From Vibrio sp. 10N.286.49.B1 (GTDB lineage: Bacteria > Pseudomonadota > Gammaproteobacteria > Enterobacterales > Vibrionaceae): a stretch of DNA of 64,000 nt. Location of the stretch: assembly GCF_002873335.1 (NCBI RefSeq), contig NZ_MCUW01000014.1, positions 18,707 to 82,706 of the forward strand. Reading direction: 5' to 3'. The notes below the pieces were generated by a model. The model was not told the DNA's origin. It saw nothing but the letters and a program-made list of their open reading frames with translations, and searched no databases. The translations under genes were made by a program, and so were the position numbers. Positions 59,986-64,000 of the stretch are shown here, one piece after another; position 1 is the stretch's first letter; every line of letters begins with the position of its first letter.

Positions 59986-60417
59986 TTTTATGTCTTCTTG
60001 TTGTCATAGGTATTGGTCAATATATTAATCATTCATGACTTTATTTGTACTACAATAATTCAAGATTGTGATTGAGTATTTAATACTGATAATTATAATT
60101 TTGATGGGCAGAGAATTGGTTTTATATTAAATTTGAGTATGTTGATTTTAGTTCATATTAATCAATGAATTATGGTTGTGAGTGTATTTTGATTAACTGC
60201 TTTTTTGGTTTTTTTATCGTCTCGACAATAACTTTTAATTGTACTTTTGTATTACTTATTGTTGAGGGGTGAGAATTAAAATAACAATGCCGGCGACTCG
60301 GTGAAAATATTCGATGATTCTCATTTAGAGCAGAATGCTAAAATCGCTGACCTAGGGCTTTGCTCGTCTTTCGAAGCGAAAGGCGCTAAAATCAAGGTAA
60401 CGAATAGGAGAGTGACT
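59986..60417. other. AT-rich divergent gap between symporter and replication gene
   Basis: About 430 bp, very AT-rich, with the palindromic motif at 60071-60088, a half-site TTGAGTAT at 60133-60140, and T tracts near 60200-60220. The last 117 bp are an open in-frame extension of the replication gene but lack a ribosome-binding site at their GTG. Promoters for both directions probably lie here. Confidence 0.5.
60071..60088. promoter_or_regulatory. Palindromic motif, copy 1
   Basis: ATTGAGTATTTAATACTG contains the perfect inverted repeat AGTATT-T-AATACT. It is 17/18 identical to the element upstream of the HD-GYP gene (62306-62323). It looks like an operator shared by neighbouring transcription units; the regulator is unknown. 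Confidence 0.55.
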
Positions 60418-61383
60418 GTGAGTGCGAAATTTACCCATATTGCGTGGCAACAAACCAACATTGACGCAAGTGAGAAGCTAGTATTATTAAAGCTAGCCGA
60501 TTTGGCCAGTCATGATGGCAGTGTCTTTATTGGTTTAAGTGATATCGCAAGTGAGTGTTTAATGGGTGAGTTTTCTTTAGCTGACCTATTAACGTCGTTG
60601 GCGAATAAAGGGCTTATCAATAAATCTCATGTTGAAACGAGAGGGCGAAAGCAAATCCATCACCTTAAACTGCTTACGCCAGAGCAAGATGCTATCTCGA
60701 TTCCTGTCGTTACGATGTCGACGGCAGAGGCATCGGCGCCACCTCCGACAAAAATTAGCACCCAGAATAATTCCAGCGCACCTGGTTGGTCACATCAACA
60801 GCTTGATTTGTATAAAACACCGGCTAACCGTCGAGATGCGGTGTGGCAAAGTTTTATGCAGGAAACAAACCCAGCCCCGACGATGAATATAAACCGTTTG
60901 GCAGGGCAGTTAGATAACTGGTTAGCATTTGCTAAACAGTCAGGTAGTCTTCGCTCTATTATTGGTGAATCAGCAAAACCTAAACATGTGAGTGCTTTTC
61001 CTAAAGCCGCGGGTCGCCCTAAGAAAAATCCGAATCAAGGCGATAGTCAACAATATATTTCAACGCATGAACTCAACGAATTTGTTGTACCAGAATGGGC
61101 GCAACAACCGCTCGCATTTTCGCGTTTGGAGATAGATCCAAATCTCTTTTGGGAGAAGTTTGTGGTGTATTATAAAGCTCGAGCGAATGAGTATACGTCA
61201 GTCACTCAGATGTTGAATAAACTACGGCTATGGATTGTGAATGAGAAACAATCGGAAGATCGTCGTAAACAAGCTGAAGAAAGAAGACGTCAGTCGTATC
61301 AAAACAATAAAGCTGTCGATGTCAGTCCATCGGAAGAGTTTAGAGAGTTTTTAAGAGGGCAGGGCAAAAAGCCAGACTTTTAG
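60418..61383 (+). CDS. DnaT / phage replication O-like protein
   Basis: A 321-residue protein. Residues 1-~90 form a winged-helix domain of phage replication-initiator (O) type: SEKLVLLKLADLASHDGSVFIGLSDIASE...LLTSLANKGLI. A Pro/Ser/Thr-rich linker follows, then a C-terminal domain (about 235-320) resembling DnaT: PNLFWEKFVVYYKARANE...MLNKLRLWIVNEKQ, with a basic helix rich in Arg/Gln. GTG 60418 is chosen because AGGAG lies 7 bp upstream. It pairs with a P-like gene 45 bp downstream; together they likely deliver DnaB to forks or replication restart sites. Confidence 0.65.
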   Translation: MSAKFTHIAWQQTNIDASEKLVLLKLADLASHDGSVFIGLSDIASECLMGEFSLADLLTSLANKGLINKSHVETRGRKQIHHLKLLTPEQDAISIPVVTMSTAEASAPPPTKISTQNNSSAPGWSHQQLDLYKTPANRRDAVWQSFMQETNPAPTMNINRLAGQLDNWLAFAKQSGSLRSIIGESAKPKHVSAFPKAAGRPKKNPNQGDSQQYISTHELNEFVVPEWAQQPLAFSRLEIDPNLFWEKFVVYYKARANEYTSVTQMLNKLRLWIVNEKQSEDRRKQAEERRRQSYQNNKAVDVSPSEEFREFLRGQGKKPDF

Positions 61384-61428
61384 AGTGAAATTGTTCCCCC
61401 CTTTTTAATCATAACGTAGGTGTTGAAT

Positions 61429-62220
61429 ATGGCTAATGGTAAGAAACCAAAGAATGTGGATTTTGGTTCCATGGAAAGAAAACTCAGAGAAATGGGTGTC
61501 AGTGGAAGTCTAGATCACCTGAAAGCCTCTAGCTCGAAGCCTTCTTCGGCTGCGGTTCCTGCACCTGCACCTTCTCAGGCATCGAATACGGTGCCTCCCA
61601 AGCCTGCTATTTCTCAACAAAGAAGTGCGTTACCTAAATCGTTAGTAGAAGAAACGACACACGAAAAGGTGCCGAGTGATTGGTGTAACTATATCTTTGG
61701 CACTTTATTGAGTATTTATGAGTCTACCTGGCTTAAGTCGTATGGACGCCGCCCCACAGGACGTTTCTTAGACTTCGCTGACAGCGTAACTGAAGCGGAA
61801 CTAATGCGCATCATGCAACACTGTCGCGAACGCCTGCAAGCCGGTGAAAAGTGGCCCCCGATAATGGGTGAATTAACGCTACTTAAAAGTCAGCTCACTG
61901 AATCGGAACTCATGGAAGCCATGAACCGAGTCGTGGCAAAGACGCCGCAAAATCAATTGGAAACCTGGATTATTCAAAATAAAGGTTATGAGCTTCGACG
62001 AGTGCCTCAATCCATGATAATCAAACGATTTAAAGAATTTTACCGCGAGGCTATGAGCCTTCAAGAAAAAGGTAAGTTAGTGACTGAGGTACCAAAAGGT
62101 CTTGCTCAACACTCTGTAAAAAATCTAGTGGATATCAAGCGTGAAGAGTTTGAGCAAGCACATGGTAAAAGTCTCGACCCAAGAATAGAGGCACTACTCA
62201 AGAACAAGCCAGTAATCTAA
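61429..62220 (+). CDS. Phage replication P-like protein
   Basis: A 263-residue protein. The N-terminus (FGSMERKLREMG) and a Pro/Ala-rich linker (about 35-70) precede a helical domain (about 85-205): WCNYIFGTLLSIYESTWLKSYGRRPTGRFLDFADS...LMRIMQHCRERLQAGEKWPPIMGELTLL, which resembles the replication P family that loads or recruits DnaB. TAGG precedes the ATG at 61429; a GTG 9 bp earlier is possible. The gene follows the O/DnaT-like gene and is probably co-transcribed. Family assignment is by pattern recognition. Confidence 0.6.
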   Translation: MANGKKPKNVDFGSMERKLREMGVSGSLDHLKASSSKPSSAAVPAPAPSQASNTVPPKPAISQQRSALPKSLVEETTHEKVPSDWCNYIFGTLLSIYESTWLKSYGRRPTGRFLDFADSVTEAELMRIMQHCRERLQAGEKWPPIMGELTLLKSQLTESELMEAMNRVVAKTPQNQLETWIIQNKGYELRRVPQSMIIKRFKEFYREAMSLQEKGKLVTEVPKGLAQHSVKNLVDIKREEFEQAHGKSLDPRIEALLKNKPVI

Positions 62221-62305
62221 CGTATTCAATTATCAACATATTATTTGGTGTTTAGTAAGAGAAGAGCTTGTTTTTATGAACTATCTTTGACGAAATGCAC
62301 AAATT

Positions 62306-62323
62306 ATTGAGTATTTGATACTG
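62306..62323. promoter_or_regulatory. Palindromic motif, copy 2
   Basis: ATTGAGTATTTGATACTG, 17/18 identical to the copy at 60071-60088, lies about 60-85 bp upstream of the HD-GYP gene start, a typical operator distance. Confidence 0.55.
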
Positions 62324-62381
62324 GATAGATGAAGACCGCGGCCAACTTTATTACACTCTTGCGTTGTTATAAATTGAGCAT

Positions 62382-63651
62382 GTGGTCTTTGTGGCGAGTA
62401 CAAAAATATCAGTGAGTCGGATTCAACCGGGGTTGCATATCCGACTTCCAGTAAAATGGAACGATCACCCCTTTCTGTTTAATACGTTCAAGATCAAATC
62501 CAACGAACAGGTACGAGTAATTAAACAACTTGGCGTTAAGTATGTTTATATCACACCTGAACTCAGTGATGTATTACCTCTTCCAATCGAAGCCACACCG
62601 GCCGTGACTTCAAACACGATAAATCAAGAAGACAATGCTGATGCGGAAAGGTTGTGGGCAGAAAAGCAAGAGCGGATAGAAAAACTAAGCTTGTATCGAC
62701 GCCGAGTGTCTCGTTGCGAAAAAGAATTTGATCGTTCACTTGCTCTAATTAGAAATATTATGGCAAAGCTGAGAAGCCGGCCTGAATTAGCAATCCAAGA
62801 ATCTGAATTGCTAATTGAAGATATTGTTGATTCTCTGCTAGGTGAAGATGACGTGACGTTACACCTTAATGGGGGGTAAAAATGAATTTGAAGATCTTTA
62901 TTTTCATTGCCTTAATGTCTCAGTACTGTCGATGCTGATAGCGAAAGCAAAGGGGTGTGATGCTAAGACCATAAAAGTAGTGGCTTTAGCCGCGTTATTT
63001 CATGACATTGGTAAATCAAAAGTTCCTTCGGCAATACTGCGTAAAACGTCACCTCTTAATGAACCTGAGTTGAATTATCTAAAATTACATACCAAGTATG
63101 GCGGCGATATCGCGCGAAGTGTTCAAGGGTTACCTGAAGAGGTCATTGAGGTTATAGAGCAGCATCATGAATTACTCAATGGTTCAGGGTACCCATTGGG
63201 ACTGCATGGAAACCAGATATCAGCAATATCACAAATTGTTTCTGTCGCTAATGCTTTTGATAACTTATGCCATCATCAGGTATCAACAGAAAGAAAAATC
63301 CCGTATACAGCACTTTCTTATTTATATAAGCATTCGAAAGAGAAATATAGTCAAGAAAACCTCAGCATCTTAATTAAGTATATGGGAGTGTACCCTCCGG
63401 GTACCATTGTAAAGTTATCGAATCAGATGATTGGCTTAGTGGTGTCTATTAACAGTGGCAATTTACTCTACCCAAATGTGTTGGTGTACGATTCTAGTGT
63501 TCCTAAACTACAAGCGCCGATCATTACCTTGGAAAGTAAAGACCTTAAGGTCGAGTCCGTTATTCATCCGGATCGGTTGCCAGAGAAAATTCGCGATTAT
63601 TTGAACCCAAGAGCTCGGATTTCTTACTATTTTGAAGATACCTCACTATAG
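62382..63651 (+). pseudogene. HD-GYP cyclic-di-GMP phosphodiesterase, frameshifted
   Basis: Two overlapping frames together encode one DUF3391-HD-GYP protein of about 420 residues. Frame one (62382-62879, GTG start; GTG 62391 also possible) gives the DUF3391 region, ending ...DDVTLHLNGG then stop. Frame two (from 62869) gives the HD-GYP domain: HCLNVSVLS, LFHDIGKSKVP (HD) and HHELLNGSGYP (GYP). The break is at a run of six G (62871-62876); with five G the text reads straight through as HLNGGKNEFEDLYFH. Catalytic motifs are intact. It may be a pseudogene, a phase-variable gene, a +1 frameshift or an assembly error. Possible c-di-GMP hydrolase, cytoplasmic. Confidence 0.85.
62869..63651 (+). 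CDS. HD-GYP domain fragment (downstream frame)
   Basis: A 260-residue open frame starting at ATG 62869 and overlapping the upstream frame by 11 bp. It contains the complete catalytic HD-GYP domain (HD in LFHDIGKSK, GYP in HHELLNGSGYP) and a C-terminal region. Without a good ribosome-binding site, separate translation would depend on coupling to the upstream frame. If translated alone it would lack DUF3391. Confidence 0.6.
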   Translation: MGGKNEFEDLYFHCLNVSVLSMLIAKAKGCDAKTIKVVALAALFHDIGKSKVPSAILRKTSPLNEPELNYLKLHTKYGGDIARSVQGLPEEVIEVIEQHHELLNGSGYPLGLHGNQISAISQIVSVANAFDNLCHHQVSTERKIPYTALSYLYKHSKEKYSQENLSILIKYMGVYPPGTIVKLSNQMIGLVVSINSGNLLYPNVLVYDSSVPKLQAPIITLESKDLKVESVIHPDRLPEKIRDYLNPRARISYYFEDTSL

Positions 63652-63759
63652 CGAGCGTTTATAAACGAATGGTATTTGCACTAAAAGGTTATCTTTTAGC
63701 GGCTTTCGGTCAATAAACTATCAAACGCTCGTTTTATCAAAGCTTTTCATAAAAAACAC

Positions 63760-63787
63760 TTGCCAATCAGCTTGTGATCTCTATAAT
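63760..63787 (+). promoter_or_regulatory. rRNA operon promoter P1
   Basis: TTGCCA (63760-63765) and perfect TATAAT (63782-63787) are spaced by 16 bp and followed by a GC-rich GCGTCCTC discriminator, typical of stringently and growth-rate-controlled rrn P1. Confidence 0.75.
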
Positions 63788-63907
63788 GCGTCCTCACTGA
63801 CACGGCAGAGCCCACAAGGGTTCAAGGCCATAATCAGTAAGGCTTCTAGCCAAAAGATAGTTTAAGATTTGTTTTCGAAAGAATTGAAAAATAAATCAAA
63901 AAAGTGT

Positions 63908-63935
63908 TTGACACTAACAATTATCTCGCTAGAAT
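63908..63935 (+). promoter_or_regulatory. rRNA operon promoter P2
   Basis: Perfect TTGACA (63908-63913) and TAGAAT (63930-63935) spaced 16 bp, preceded by an A/T-rich UP-element-like stretch and followed by AGCCGCCTC. Confidence 0.88.
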
Positions 63936-63978
63936 AGCCGCCTCTTCAAAGGAAAGCTTAGCGCTTACCAAGAAGAGA

Positions 63979-63991
63979 TGCTCTTTAACAA
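63979..63991 (+). promoter_or_regulatory. rRNA antitermination boxA
   Basis: TGCTCTTTAACAA matches the boxA element bound by the NusB-S10 antitermination complex in rRNA leaders, 44 bp after the P2 -10 hexamer. Confidence 0.85.
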
Positions 63992-64000
63992 TATAAACCT

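Larger units (their letters stand above)
63652..64000. other. Promoter region of an rRNA operon
   Basis: This 349-bp gene-free stretch to the window edge holds the P1 and P2 promoters, an AT-rich upstream element (63870-63905) and boxA. The 16S rRNA gene must begin shortly beyond the window. Confidence 0.85.

Noticed and set aside
60301..60417. 39-codon upstream extension of the O/DnaT-like gene
   Set aside because: The GTG at 60301 has no ribosome-binding site, whereas GTG 60418 follows AGGAG at 7 bp. An unusual start cannot be fully excluded.

Overview
The window is typical housekeeping chromosome of a gamma-proteobacterium, almost certainly a Vibrionaceae member (Vibrio or a close relative). 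The indicators are an argininosuccinate lyase fused to an N-acetyltransferase, the order mrcA-pilMNOPQ-aroKB-damX-dam-rpe-gph-trpS, an Xds-type secreted nuclease with a GlyGly-CTERM tail next to trpS, the crp-prkB-yheU-yheT block, and moderate GC with AT-rich intergenic gaps. No complete phage, transposon, integron or CRISPR array is visible.

Layout. 1-6.6 kb: arginine biosynthesis, with argE (cut by the left edge) divergent from argC-argB-argG-argH(A). 7-10.3 kb: a peroxide-defence module, oxyR divergent from a peroxiredoxin-glutaredoxin hybrid and a dihydrolipoamide-dehydrogenase-like flavoprotein. 10.5-25 kb: penicillin-binding protein 1A divergent from the type IV pilus assembly operon pilMNOPQ, then aroK-aroB-damX-dam-rpe-gph and trpS. 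25-33.7 kb: the secreted nuclease, pabA, and an arginine-catabolism cluster (argD/astC, astA, astD, DUF1338). 33.7-45 kb: crp, prkB, yheU, yheT, a MocR regulator divergent from a LysE exporter, a TIGR02444 protein with an ABC-F ATPase, kefG-kefB, yheV, slyD. 45-54.5 kb: isoaspartyl peptidase, rpsF-rpsR-rplI, a DUF481 protein, dnaB-alr, yjbQ, pgi, an RDD protein and tRNA-Leu(CAA). 54.5-60 kb: a phosphonate-type ABC transporter (phnD-phnC-phnE-phnE) behind a Pho-box-like element, and a sodium:solute symporter. 60-64 kb: a DnaT/phage-O-like and phage-P-like replication pair, an HD-GYP phosphodiesterase split by a frameshift, and the P1/P2 promoters and boxA of an rRNA operon whose 16S gene lies beyond the right edge.

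The most interesting signals are: (1) the HD-GYP gene interrupted at a run of six G, where five G would restore one continuous protein; (2) a near-identical 18-bp palindromic motif in front of both the replication pair and the HD-GYP gene, with a weaker copy near phnD; (3) the phage-like replication pair together with absence of priB from its usual place between rpsF and rpsR; (4) two perfect inverted repeats between the MocR regulator and LysE exporter; (5) several three-copy tandem repeats (15, 18 and 21 bp periods) in gene-free gaps. No large unknown multi-gene system is evident; most genes belong to well-known families.
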